NCBI GenBank assembly: GCA_014529385.2
Contig: CM043947.1
Location: forward strand, 129,794,391-129,858,390
Direction of reading: 5' to 3'
Origin: Adiantum capillus-veneris
Taxonomy: Eukaryota; Streptophyta; Polypodiopsida; Polypodiales; Pteridaceae
DNA length: 64,000 nucleotides
How positions within the stretch are numbered: the stretch's first letter is position 1; every line of letters begins with the position of its first letter. Below are positions 10,325 to 25,190 of this stretch, in pieces. The notes below the pieces were generated by a model, which worked only from the letters and a program-made list of their open reading frames with translations, did not search any database and was not told the DNA's origin. Made by a program: the position numbers and the translations under genes.

Positions 10325-11759
10325 TGAAACCGGCCCGTGGGGCGGTAGGCGTTGGCTTTCACCCGAAATTCTTTACTTTAGACACACACAGAGAGAACGT
10401 GCAAAGGAAACCTGTGACAGGAATTAACACTTAAGCACACACACGGCTCGGAAGCTAGAATGCTCCGAGCAGACGCCGACAACTTGTAGGCCCCAAAATT
10501 GGCGCCCCTTTCGGTATTTCTTTATTCTTTAACAGAGGGAATAAAACCTGTGATCTCCTACGAGCTGCCCTGCATAATCCAGGCTGAGAAACACCTGTTC
10601 TGGCCCGATTTCGGCAACATAACTGTACTAGGACGCTTCACAGTCAGTATCCCCACGCAATAGATGACTTTCATGATGCATACGGACACTTTGCAAAACC
10701 TGGCGAGAATGTGCAGCACGCCGAATTCTCTGTTTTCTGCCCTGAAAATGAGCCAGATCACCTCTACAACGGTCCCCTCGTGTCCTCGAACCTCTTGGGG
10801 GTATTAGGGATCGTTTAGGGCCGAAACCCTAAACCTGCAAAAATACACAGCAGGCTGTAATTCCCTGTTTTGGGCTCCGTTTCGTGTGCCGGTCGCCTCT
10901 GTAGCAAGTCCTCGAGCTCCTGCACCTGTAGGGCTACCTGCCCTTTGAATCAGACTAGATTTCTCACGTGAAACCTGTCTGAATTCACTCGTATCTGCGG
11001 GAGATTAGCCACTAGCTAATCCAGTACTTGTGCAAGAGGCTCTTGCCTCGGCAATCGTGCATGAACCCACACAACCGTACATCAGTCAAATGAAAAGCCC
11101 TCTTGTGGGGCATCACATAACTGCACGTAAGGGAGAGAGAGAGCAGTGTGTAGCGTGCAAGGCATCACTCCTGGCACCACACTGTACATAGAGGCAACTT
11201 CACAGAAATGTGCCACTTGGCGCATTTACAAGCATTTTCCCGTTTCAGGTTTGCCGCCTAAAAATCTCCCGACTAGTTGCTCAGTTGACTTATCGGCAGA
11301 GTTGTAAAATGTTCCCCTAGTCATACCGTAGGTAATGATGCGAACACTTTTCACGGCCCAAAATAGCAGTTCCCTAAATTTTAGGAGATGCTTCACTGGT
11401 CATTTGACCATCTATCCTCATTGGGACCGCATCCAAAAGTGCAACGTGGCCCAACTATCGGATACTTCTGTTGGTAGTCCCACCTTGACTTTATGCCTTT
11501 ATTGAGTTCACTTCCTAGTATCCACCAACTTGCTAAGTGCGACGGGGGAACCTACATGATCTTGCTCTGAGCCTAGACATCCTCTTACTATACAAATTCC
11601 AGTGCCGACCACTTCCCATCTGCGGGTGAAACTACCGTTCACATTGGCCATACAATGTCCGACCGTTTGCTACTTCAAAAAGAGGGTCTCAAAAATAAAA
11701 CAAAAATCATTGGAAAGAAACCAACAACTAAGGTTAGCAGTTGCCACGTCCCCGTGACA
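10325..11759 (-). repeat. 5' LTR (1435 bp) of the 7.9-11.8 kb element
   Basis: Nearly collinear with 7872-9449, with the shared module at 10491-10530 and a deletion of about 140 bp. On the minus strand its end at 10325 is followed by GGTTCCATTGCCGGGACATC, which resembles a tRNA-complementary primer-binding site of the GTTGCCGGGGA type. I cannot name the tRNA with certainty. Confidence 0.85.
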
Positions 11760-11764
11760 CCACT

Positions 11765-12815
11765 CGTACTTGTTCACATTGATCTATGTGGCCCGATGAG
11801 CACTCCTTCATTTTCTGGCTCACCGTTTTTGCTTGTGCTTGTGGATGATTTCAGCAGGTACACTTGGGTGTGGTTCTTGAAGCTCAAGTCGGAGGCGTTC
11901 AGTTTCATTCGGAATTGGAAGATGATGGTCGAAAAGGAGAAAGACTTGCATGTCAAATGTATTCGCTCAGACAGAGGGGGTGAGTTCACCTCCAAGGAAT
12001 TTGTACAGTGGTGCACGTCAGAGGGCATGCAGCGCCAGCTGACTACTCCCTGCACTCCGTTCCAAAACGGAGTTGTTGAGTGGAAGAATTGGACTATCAT
12101 GGAGATGGCTCGTGCGATGCTCGCACATGCTTCTTTACCTCGGATTTATTGGGCAGAGGCCGTTTACATCCAGAACCGTTCTACTCATGCTTTGCAGGAC
12201 ACGACTCCCTATGAGGCTTACTACGGGTAACGGGCATAAGCCCTTTGTCTCACACTTTCGAGTTTTTGGGTGTTCGGCCTTTGTCCATGTGCCAAAGGAG
12301 AAGCGACAGAAGTTAGACTTCAAGTCGAAGAAGCTTATCTTCCTCCTGGGCTTTCACGAGAGTCTGGTGGATACAGGCTTTATGATCGTGATGCCAAGAC
12401 CACCACAGTTAGCCGTGATGTGACTTTCATGGAGCTTTTCATCACACCTGCAGAGGGGGGAACAACTAAGCCTATACCTGTAACCTTCCTTACCTCCTCC
12501 TCCACCTCCTTCACCTAATCCCACCCCTACACTTGACCATGTACCCTCTACACCGCAGCCAGTTACTTCACCCGATCATGCCATGTCAGATTCCGATTCT
12601 GTTGTGGATGATGTTTCTCCTCCGGTGGAGGCGGTCCCACTTCGTAAGGAGAAGTTAATACTTGGTTGGCTCTACTCTATGGTTTCTTCCTCTGGAGTCA
12701 CGAAGTTGCCCGACTTGCCAAAACTTGGACAGCCTTGATGTTCTGACGTCTCAAGGAGAGGCAAGTTTATGACGGCGCAGAGTTCGTGAACTTTGCACTC
12801 GTGTCCTAGATTCAG
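11765..12815 (+). pseudogene. Copia-3 integrase core and linker
   Basis: Continues copia-3 after the nested element. VLVHIDLCGPMSTPS, FSRYTWVWFL, CIRSDRGGEF (catalytic Asp), FQNGVVEWKN (Glu to Trp position altered from the usual VERKN context) and HALQDTTPYEAYYG define the DDE integrase. Frames shift near 12230, and the C-terminal HFRVFGCSAFVHVPKEK box lies at about 12250-12310. An acidic linker follows, reaching EFVNFALVS at about 12800, where the solo LTR interrupts. Confidence 0.85.
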
Positions 12816-14025
12816 TGTCACGTGACACATCCCAACCCTATGTGTCCGTGGACAAGCTACACCACAGCAGGGTTCAGTCAGTTCAGTCAAGTCTAGATTA
12901 GCAGTGATCTGGCACTTTTGTGAGTCTATTCGTAGACCGTGCATGCCCAGTCACTTAGCATAGATGCATATCCTCCGGTTGCACACAACATGATCATCGG
13001 AATTCCCATCAGAATCCATTAGCATCAGTTAGGGAAATTTTCCAATGCATTTAGCCTATTTTCCTATTTATTGGGACTTTCACTTATTATTTTTAAGTGA
13101 CTTTCCAACAAAAGTAGGTAGGGCAATTTTGCTAAGTTAATATATAAGCAAACCCAAGTTAGCACTTTCAGGCAGAAGAGGCAGCAGGAGCTTCCCGCTC
13201 AACAGGCAACTTCTCAGCAGTACCCCCCCTCAGCACCCCCAGCGTTGGAGTTCCTCCTCGCCGGGCAGGATCTCCATCACCAGCATCTCCCCTCATCTAG
13301 CGTTTTTCCCTCCCTGAAGCTATCGCCAAGAAACTAGAAGAGCCAGCGTTTTCTCCATCAAGTGACTAACGCCATATCTGCAGAAAATCAGCCTTTGCAA
13401 ACGCAAGGAAAAGCCCAGCAGGTTCAACGTTTTTCTATCTCCATTGGCAGCAGTACAAAGCCCTCACTAACGCTAGCATGCAGTGCAAGTCCTAGGTGTA
13501 TTCAGCCCCAAAACGCTGCCAGAATTCAGCCATTCAACCTGCAAGTAGATCAGCCTTTTTGTCCTTAGCATGAACCTCGACGGAAGCAGTCATTTTCAGC
13601 CATGAAACCCGCATGAAAACAGCCATTTCCAGCCACCAAGAAGACCACCGAATTCAGCCTTAGAAGATCACAGATTTCAGCCTTAGCCGTCGTCATTGTC
13701 GTCGTCGTCATCGACATAGACCAAGTTGCATAGTCCATTGCATACGCATTGTACACCTTTGTGCAATCAAAGAATAGACCACTCTTGCCGACGAGAGTGG
13801 GGCCTTCGGAGGAGGGTTTTACAAACCTCTCGGTGTCGTATCTCTTCTCTCTCCTTCTCTCAATCTCATTCATTTGCACGCACAATATCCACTCACTTTG
13901 TTCGTGATCATAGCACTCTCCACAAGACGGAAATCTCTCTCTTTCCCTAAGAACTAAAAGGAACCTTGAGCAGTAAGGATCACTAATCTTGAGAAAAAAC
14001 AACATTCATTCCGTTGCACCTAACA
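12816..14025 (+). repeat. Solo LTR, 1210 bp (family B)
   Basis: Bounded by TGTCACGTGACAC and CACCTAACA, with near-identical flanks TTCAG (12811-12815) and TTCAA (14026-14030) as a 5-bp target duplication. The copia-3 frame is restored when it is removed. It contains a TATA-like AATATATAAGCAAAC near 13138, GTCGTC triplets near 13690 and many CAGCC motifs. A second copy of exactly 1210 bp is at 21723. Coding partner not in the window. Confidence 0.88.
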
Positions 14026-14245
14026 TTCAAGCTTCACCAGTTGAGCCTTCCTTGGTGGAGGAAGCACTCCAGCATGATTGCCGGAAGCGTGCAATGCAAA
14101 CAGAGCTGGACGCTGTCGAGTGGAATAAAACGTGGACTTTGGTTCCCAGGCTCAACAAGCGGAAGGTGGTTTCTAGAAATGGATTTTAAGACAAAGTACA
14201 AGGCCAATGGTTCCCTCAACAAACACAAGGCAAGTATTAAATTGT
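14026..14245 (+). pseudogene. Copia-3 reverse transcriptase start
   Basis: ASPVEPSLVEEALQHD, KRAMQTELDAVEWNKTWTLV and then, one frame over, FKTKYKANGSLNKHKA give the first RT motif of Ty1/copia. It is cut off at about 14245, where gypsy 3'-UTR/LTR sequence begins, so the catalytic YVDD part of copia-3 is absent. Confidence 0.85.
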
Positions 14246-14247
14246 TT

Positions 14248-14770
14248 TGTAGGTGTAATCGAGGACAAGCTGATGACGTGATTGTACGGAATCCCGCAAT
14301 TCGCGTTGACCTATTGACGTGGCACTACAGTACGGATTTCCGCTTTTTCGGCTATTGGATGATGACATGGCACTACTGTACGACAATTCCGCTTTTTACG
14401 TTGACTCTGGGTAGACGGGAGCTTTTTGGAGCCAAAGCTTTTAAGGATTATGTGCTTTAGGCCTTATGCTTTTGGGGCTCCACTTTTAGCATCCCTTCTA
14501 CTCTTTATAAGTGCCCTATGGGCCATTCTTTCAGGGCATCTGGATGCAGAGCTTGTTCCATTGAGAGTTGTATCAACTCGAAGTAATAATAAAGAAATAC
14601 TAAAAGGGGCACCATTCTTTGGGGCAATACGTCTTGGCTCGGAACTCCACTAGGTCGTGTCTTCTCTCTCAGTTCTTCAAGTTGTTTTGTAGTACTAAAA
14701 GTGTTGCCAAACTGTGTAGATTACCGCTCCCTTCGCCTTTCCGTTCGATCACTCGTCGTAAGTGATTACA
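14248..14770 (+). repeat. Chromovirus-type LTR with short 3' UTR remnant
   Basis: GTAGGTGTAATCGAGGA (about 14250) matches the 3' UTR before the polypurine tract of family A. The LTR then starts TGATGACGTG at 14271, as in 6546-7022, with the shared module at 14586-14626. The right end near 14770 is uncertain. It is diverged from the 6546 copy. Confidence 0.65.
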
Positions 14771-15146
14771 TAGAGGGCTAGGGCCACTCAATGGTCCAAG
14801 AGAGCAACTAGTTGGCAATCCTGTCCCACCTACCCCACCAGGTAACGAAGAAGTTCATAGAGTTAATATTATTGGAGTGGATAAACAGGATGTTGATATT
14901 TTGGGCCTTGGCCAACAAGAGAGTAGGTGGAGAAAGGGAAACGGAGACGCAGGAAGCTAGAGCCGGCAAAGGCAAAGAGAAGGTAGATGCAATTAAAGAG
15001 TAGGCGGAGACTAGCAAGAGGAGAAGAGACTGTAGAATAAAGCAAACGAACTTCTAGCTTGGACGAGGTCATCCTCAATACGATCTGGTGAATGATGTCA
15101 AGAATCAAAAGGCTAATATAACATTACATTTGTATAGTTATTAGCA
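14771..15146. other. No gene recognised
   Basis: About 375 bp between LTR and gypsy protease remnants. The run GERETETQEARAGKGKEK on the + strand is Lys/Glu-rich and could be decayed gag, but no motif is seen. Confidence 0.35.
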
Positions 15147-16110
15147 TTGAATCCCAAGTTCACAAGACAATGGTCCACTAGTGTTAATACTAGGCTTCCA
15201 CCGGTCAGAGGAGATGTGCATGCTGTGCAAAATATGGCCTTAAGGGCAGGGAATCGAGTGGATGTGCTTTCCCTCATTGATGTGCTTTTTGAAAAGAAGA
15301 TGCTGGTACATGCGTACATCGATGGTGGAGCTCAAGTATGTGTTATGACGGAGGCTGCTATGAGGGATATAGGCGTTAAGAGTAGTGGTCAAATCATGTG
15401 CGAATGAGAATGGCCAACCATGCCAAGGTGAGGTGTTTGGGTATAGCTCAGGATGTGAAGGCAAAGATGATGGATATTGAATGTCTCATTGAATTTTTTG
15501 TGATAAAAGAATGCCTATCCTATAACTTTGGGGAGGCTATGGCTATTTGCAATATGAGCCAAGTAGGACTGGAAAATGGGGTGTTCACCCTGTTCCAGAC
15601 AAAGAAAATGGAAGGCAGGTAGTGTTGGATCTGAAGACCAAGGAAATCCACTTCCTTCCTATGTTAGAGGGCGATGGAGGTGATTTGACAATGAGCTATG
15701 AGTATGAGACTGAGTCCATCATATGAGACTGAGTCCGCTTATGATGAGGGCTACACAAGTACAGAGGAAGAGGGGAGTGATGATGACCTTTTTAATATTT
15801 ATGCAAATTTGTTCAAAGTTACCATTGATACTCCCCTTGCAAAGGGAGGTATGCAATCTCAATGTCTTAGTCTACATGCAGTAGGGGTGGAGGGCATGCT
15901 AGGTGAAGACTTTACTAAGCAGGAGAAAGAGAGTTATGTGCAGTTGTGTGCATCTTATCCCCATTTGTTTGCAATGGAGTACAAGGACCTACGAGGAGCA
16001 AAAGGGGTGGAATATAGGATTCTACTCAAAACTTTCAAGTTTTGTGATGTCAGTCTACCCATTCATGCAACAAGGCTCAAATGACATTCTTACCCTTCGA
16101 ATGGTTTATT
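15147..16110 (+). pseudogene. Ty3/gypsy protease to pre-RT remnant
   Basis: Reads AYIDGGAQVCVMTEAAM, a retropepsin active site with DGG in place of the usual DSG, followed by VRMANHAKVRCLGI-type flap sequence in another frame. Then GEDFTKQEKESYVQL and HLFAMEYKDLRGAKGVEYRI, the segment just before RT in gypsy pol. Coding ends near 16110 without any RT motif. Frameshifts at about 15405 and 15620. It abuts the presumed SAC9 upstream region. Confidence 0.75.
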
Positions 16111-17070
16111 TCACTTTTCTTTGTAGTGTTGTGTATTGCATATCCCATAGCACCTGTGGAGTTGACAATCTTTGGTTGTTTTTCCGGTTGCAATTTGACA
16201 ATTCAAGAGGCACACTTTGAAAAACTGTGTAGAAATTTTGAGTGGATTCTTGTTTAACAAGTGCATGCATGCACTGCGGATGTACTATATTTAAACTGGA
16301 AACTGGAGCAGATTGATAACGAACGTGGATTCAAACAAATGAACGACTAAACAACTGAGAAAATTTCAAGGCTGGAGTAGGCTTTTGCATTTTTTAATGA
16401 AAGTCTTGTATATTTGAGAGTGAGTGGTTCCTTCGCTTGTTAATAATTTTTTTTTGTCTATGGGCTCGCTTAACTCTACTGCAAAAGCAAGTTCAATTTG
16501 AATACAACTGTCTTGCATTGTGTTTTATAAGTTTGTATACTGCACATTGTGCCAAAATGCGGACTTTGGAGTTGGGTACATTGCAATTTTGTGGAATTTG
16601 GATTGTGCTCTTCTCTTTTCTATCCAGGAGAATGTGCTCTTCTCTCATCTAGAAAGGTGCATTAGATTCTTCCTACCGAGGAAGCAAGTATATATAATGA
16701 TCATTCTTGTTCCATGTTGTACAGAATGCTTGCTTTCTTTCTGTGTGGATTTTTCTCACATTCATGGTCGGCTGCTCTTCTGCATTGTGGACCGTGTAAT
16801 GCACCATGGCATTTTAAGGTGTCAAGTATGTTTGTGGCTTGTAGACACTTGTTTGAGGCTGCAAAGTAATTCTGTAATTTGCTCAGATTATTAATGGTAT
16901 ATCTTGCCCAGCTCCTGTACTCAATTATGTAGCTCGATACTTTATCTGTGGTGTTGTAATCTTGTTGAGCTTTATGTAAATGTTTTGAAGTAGCATTTGA
17001 TGGCAGTATCTTGTTTACTTGATTAACATTATGAGTCAACTGGTGACTCTGTCATGGCTTTTTTACACAG
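16111..17070 (+). other. Presumed SAC9 intron or 5' region
   Basis: AT-rich DNA with no TE motif that I recognise. It ends in a good splice acceptor (CTTTTTTACACAG, AG at 17069-17070). SAC9 exon sequence starts in mid-protein right after it, so a first coding exon must lie upstream; I could not find it in this window. Only short ORFs are present. Confidence 0.5.
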
Positions 17071-21158
<4,088 letters not shown>

Positions 21159-21179
21159 GGGGGGGGGGGGGGGGGGGGG
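21159..21179. repeat. Poly(G), 21 bp, at the LINE-1 5' junction
   Basis: Pure G run on the + strand, i.e. poly(C) on the LINE sense strand, exactly at the truncated 5' end of LINE-1. Length may be unreliable in an assembly. Confidence 0.9.
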
Positions 21180-21722
21180 AGACTCTTCCCCCCGCTTTGT
21201 CACGTGCACATGGCTCTACGTGCCACGTGGACATGCTTCATCAACCTCTAGAGCCAATTTCCCTCTTGCATAAATGGTTTGTACACATGTTTTGATAGAT
21301 GTTGTTACACTACGGTGGGCATCTAGCATGCCGTGCATGTAGTTTTAGGTTAGAGGAATACGAGCCATTCCTCGCATCAATGAGATTCTTGGATTGGGAG
21401 ATGTGCGATAGTTTCACTCGAAACTCAGCCCTTGTAAAAAAACTTATAAATTAAATCATTTAATGATTTAATTTGTTGTGTTGGTGGACAAACCTAAAAA
21501 GTTTACAACGAGTATCTTGCCTTGTAAAAGGAGCAGTAGAACCAACGTTTTGGATCAGATGTGCTAGCACCAGAGATCAGCCCAGCGTCTTTGCAGATCA
21601 GCCCCTTGGCGTTTTGGATCACTTTCCAGAGACAGTTTCGGTCATGCATTTTGACCCTCCGTATGAGCTGCAGGATATGTTTTTTTATGTGGATGATAGC
21701 ACATGCAGGATTGCTTGCTGGT
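21180..21722. other. Unassigned DNA
   Basis: One frame from about 21540 gives RDQPSVFADQPLGVLDHFPE and YELQDMFFYVDDSTCRIACW before the solo LTR. I do not recognise the family; the YVDD here is not in an RT context. It may be part of an older element that continues after 22932. Confidence 0.35.
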
Positions 21723-22932
21723 TGTCACGTGACACATCCAACCCTATGTGTCCGTGGACAAGCTACAACATGATCAGGGTTCAGTCAGTCCAGTCAGTCT
21801 AGATTAGAAGTGATCTGGCACTTTTGTGAGTCTATTCGTAGACCGTGCATGCCCAGTCACTTAGTGTAGATGCATATCCTCTGGTTGCACACAACATGAT
21901 CATCAGTATTCCCGTCAGAATCCATCAGATTCCATCACAGGAATTTTCCTGTGCGTTTAGCCTATTTTACCTATTTTTGACATTTTTCACTTATTATTTT
22001 TAAGTGACTTTTGTTGGAAAGTAGGTAGGGCAATTTTGCTATGTTTGTATATAAGCAAACTAGAGCTAGCACTATTTGGCAGAAGAGGCAACAGGAGCCA
22101 AGCTCAGCAAGCAACTTCTCAGCAAGACCAAGCCTTGGTGGACCTTCCCTCCAAGCAGCAGAATCCCCCCATCCTAGCGTTTCTTCATCAGCTATAGCCT
22201 TGCGTTTTTGCACCAGCACACCATCGCCAGCAAGTCCCAGCAGATAGCGTTTTTGCATCAGATCTCCCCGCAGCATCTCACAGCACCGAGCATTTTTGTC
22301 ATCAGCATGCCTAGCGTTTTTGGGAGCCCATGACTAGCGTTTTCAGCAAATACCACCCACAACAATGCAGCGATTTTCAGCAATGAAGTAGTTGCAGATT
22401 CAGTCCCCTAAAGAGTAGCAGATTCAGCCCTTAAGGACCTCAGTTTTCAGCCCTAAACCTGCAGAATTTCAGCGACAAAGACCCACAGAAACAGCCCCCA
22501 AAATCAGCGTTTTTGGACTAGCTGCCGATTTCAGCCCATAGCATTTTTGGACAGCAGTAGAAAGATTGCAGATTTCAGCCCTTAGGTCGACTTCGTCATC
22601 ACCGTCGTCATCGTCGACATAGCCTAGACTTGCATCAGTCCATGCATTCCATTTGTACCAGATTGTGCAATCATAAGTAGACCACTCTCACCGACGAGAG
22701 TGAGGCCTTCGGAGGAGGGTTTTACAACGTTTCTGGTGTCGTATCTCTCTTCTCTCTCTATCTCTCAGTCTCATACACTTGCACGCACAGTGTCCATTCA
22801 CTTTGTCGTGATCATAGCACTCTCCATTAAGAACGGAAGGCTCTCCCTTCCATAAGAACTAAAAGGAACCTTGAGCAAATTATGGAACACTCATCTTGAG
22901 AAAGAACAACATTCATTCCGCTGCACCTAACA
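21723..22932 (+). repeat. Solo LTR, 1210 bp (family B)
   Basis: Same ends (TGTCACGTGACAC, CACCTAACA) and the same length as 12816-14025, with flanking CTGGT (21718-21722) and TTGGT (22933-22937) as a likely target duplication with one change. TATA-like TGTATATAAGCAAAC near 22046. Contains a GTCGTC/CGTCGTC triplet tract near 22600. Confidence 0.87.
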
Positions 22933-23559
22933 TTGGTATTTGGTTGGCAGTCATTGGTCATGACCTGACTTGTCAGAGATGTACTTGAGAGCCTGATTCT
23001 TTGAGGCATTGGTTTTGGGTTTGTCGTTTTGTGCAGCCTGTGTGGATGGCAGATTGTTGTTTGTTGATTATAGTGACGATGAGTTCGTGATGTTGGGGGC
23101 AGTTGTATGGCCTTTGCATCATCTTCTCTCTGTCAGATTGCTTTATTGGAGAGCTTTTCACACGAGTTCCAGCGAAGACACAGCTACTCAACTACTCATT
23201 GACTGCACTTTGGTTGGATGCATGATAGGACCTACTCTTTCTCGTGTAGCTTTGCCAGTTGGCCATGAGTACCTTGCCAGGTAGGGTTGTGGAGGTTACC
23301 TTATTTGGTGGGGGTATTTTCACGGTACAGATCTCGGATTCTACAACAGCTGCAAGTCTCTTATCTCAAGCTCTCAATGTCTCAGGTATTGAAGCCCCTC
23401 ATGACTGCGTAGTACCTGCGCTTCACAGATAAGGACTTTGAGGGTCGGCACTTGCTCTCGAGATACCCTCTCGATGGAGAAGGATACTGTGGAGATGGAT
23501 TTGCCCTAGCGAAGGGTCACGCTGTGGAAAGGAGTGCCGTCTCCCAACCTGCTATCACT
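22933..23559. other. Unassigned DNA with degenerate coding-like stretches
   Basis: Short open stretches on + such as GRVVEVTLFGGGIFTVQISD (about 23280) and FTDKDFEGRHLLSRYPLDGE (about 23420) look coding-like, but I recognise no family. They may be antisense shadows of the LINE ORF1 fragment that follows. Confidence 0.35.
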
Positions 23560-24096
23560 CCCCCTCTGTCTGTCCCTGTCCCTGAAGTCGAGTGTGATCC
23601 ATTGGTCTACTAGTAGTAGGTCTCGAGGAAGCCTGTGCTTGCTGCTGTGGACGACGCTGACAACGTAGCGCTAGATGCCCCATCTTGTGGCATTGTAGGC
23701 ACTAACCAGGTCGTCCCGTCACTGTCATACTCTGATGGATGACCATCTCCCCTACTGAAATCTGTAACGATTTGGGAAAAACATCATCAGTAGGTGCATA
23801 TATCTGAACACAGGGAGAACCCATAGAGAGCCGACAAGAGCCTGGTACAACTGTGCGAAATCTGGAAGCCATCGTCTGCATGAGCGACTCATCAATGAGT
23901 TGTAAGGGATAATGTGAAAATGCTATGGTACTCCGGACATAGCTCCTTCCTAGACACAGGTTCCACAATTAGCTGTTGGACCTTTCGTAGGGCTACTCCT
24001 TCCAGTGCTGCCCTCCCGTTTTATTCTGTGGCCTACTGGATTGCATGTGGAGCAAATAGCAGATACGGACATGGAGCCTGTTCTGGACCAGTTTCC
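23560..24096 (-). pseudogene. L1-type LINE ORF1 fragment with CCHC knuckle
   Basis: Minus reading HYPLQLIDESLMQTMASRFR, then SPCVQIYAPTDDVFPKSLQI, followed by CLQCHKMGHLALRC (23660-23701). That is the DUF4283-like plus zf-CCHC layout of plant L1 ORF1, an RNA-binding protein. A stop lies between the two parts. It was split by LINE-2; its upstream part continues at 30549. Confidence 0.65.
24083..24096. repeat. Target-site duplication of LINE-2, left copy
   Basis: CTGGACCAGTTTCC, identical to 30535-30548; up to 17 bp if the adjoining T residues are counted. Confidence 0.92.
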
Positions 24097-24242
24097 TTTT
24101 TTTTTTTTTGAGAAAAAGATCCTTACATTAGTTAATAAAGTTTCCCATAGGGCTACAAACCACCTCTATTGAAGAGGGCTACATCAAAAACATGGGGAGA
24201 CTCTCCCAATGAGTAAACAAAGTATGTACAATGAGGGCTAAA

Positions 24243-25190
24243 TCACAAGATAGGAGGCCGAAAGAGCCCCAGTGGTGGCCGGTAGTGCCATCTAGGTACA
24301 CCCTGGACCATGGTGAAGAAAGACCCTGGGCGCCAAAGTTGCAGAAAAGCCTCTCTGCTCTCCCGCATGCGATTGGAGCTGCCCTGTAGTCTCTCAAACT
24401 GACCCCTGAGAGTGTGAATCAGCTCCTGCCAAAAGTCACGAACAGTCTCCGCCGTTGGGACAGGGTGAGCCTCGAAGATGCGGAAGCAGCGAGTCCGCCA
24501 GATAAACCAGAGTGTGAGGCCATAGACGAGCTCCCAACACACACCTCTCTCACTGCACCAATCTTGGGGGTTAAGCTCTGTGGCAAGCTAGAGTGTAGGT
24601 CGACCCTCCCTGGATCACTATCATCTTGCTGGTGGAAGCCAACTCAAAGTGGAGCGCATGGCCCGTGAGCATGGACCAAGCCGCAGCATGGACCAAGCCG
24701 CAGCACCCCAAGTGTATTGTCGTGTTGTGGAAAGACTTGGCATCAGCCGAGAACCTGAAGCCAAACCTGCTGTGCCATGGGGCAGTCCCACAGACAGTGA
24801 CACTGACTCTCCAAAGGATGTCCACAAGTTGAACAGGTTGTTGAGAAGCCACTGTGTACTAGCCAGCTCCCAATTGATGTAGCTCTGTGTGCAACTAGCC
24901 ACTGGAACATAGTAACTCTCCTCGGCTTCCTGGAGTCCCACAATCGCTCCCAAAGACCTGACAAGAACTTAGCTGTGAGACCCTCCTCCTGCCAATGAAG
25001 TGCTGCAGCAAGACGAGCCTCTCTCCGTGCTGCCAGTATGTGATGCCCCAAGCAAATTGTGTACTGGAAAAAGGGGGTCCCAGGGTGATCGGTTGAAGAG
25101 AACGGATCCCACCAGAACTACTCTCCCGGGTCCCACTGTACTCGTGCCAGAGGGCAGCTCTCCCAAGCCCAAAGTTGCTAGTGGCTTGTC
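24243..25190 (-). pseudogene. LINE-2 ORF2 C-terminal zinc-finger-like domain
   Basis: Minus reading WDSRKPRRVTMFQWLVAHRA, then CSTCGHPLESQCHCLWDCPM and AQQVWLQVLG form the zf-RVT region found after RT in plant LINEs. The frame ahead reads ELVYGLTLWFIWRTRCFRIF and ends near 24243. Several frame changes, including a short tandem repeat near 24665-24700. Confidence 0.75.

Larger units (their letters stand above)
7872..11759 (-). mobile_element. Ty3/gypsy-type LTR element with most of gag-pol missing
   Basis: Complete insertion with two long LTRs (7872-9449 and 10325-11759) in minus orientation around 875 bp of internal DNA. The 5-bp target CCACT is present on both sides (7867-7871 and 11760-11764), and removing the element rejoins copia-3 coding sequence. 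The internal part holds only a polypurine tract, a chromodomain tail and a short gag start, so this copy is non-autonomous. LTRs differ by indels, so it is not recent. A solo LTR of the same family is at 32552. Confidence 0.92.

Noticed and set aside
7872-11759. Direct repeats as a CRISPR or satellite array
   Set aside because: Only two long copies with TG...CA ends and a target duplication, i.e. LTRs.
13565-14005. 146-codon minus ORF
   Set aside because: Entirely inside the 1210-bp solo LTR, antisense; the other LTR copy does not keep it open.
16437-16894. Two + ORFs upstream of SAC9 as a possible first exon
   Set aside because: Cys/Phe-rich readings of T-rich DNA with no resemblance to the SAC9 N-terminus and no donor in a fitting phase that I could support.
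17019-17070. ATG at 17019 as the SAC9 start
   Set aside because: The frame is open, but the stretch ends in a strong acceptor and its residues do not match the family; an upstream exon is more likely.
21640-21720. YVDD at about 21685 as an RT active site
   Set aside because: No RT motif on either side; chance occurrence in an unassigned frame.
22933-22947. TTGGTATTTGG after the solo LTR as a primer-binding site
   Set aside because: It diverges from TGGTATCAGAGC after seven bases, and the first five bases are better explained as the target duplication.
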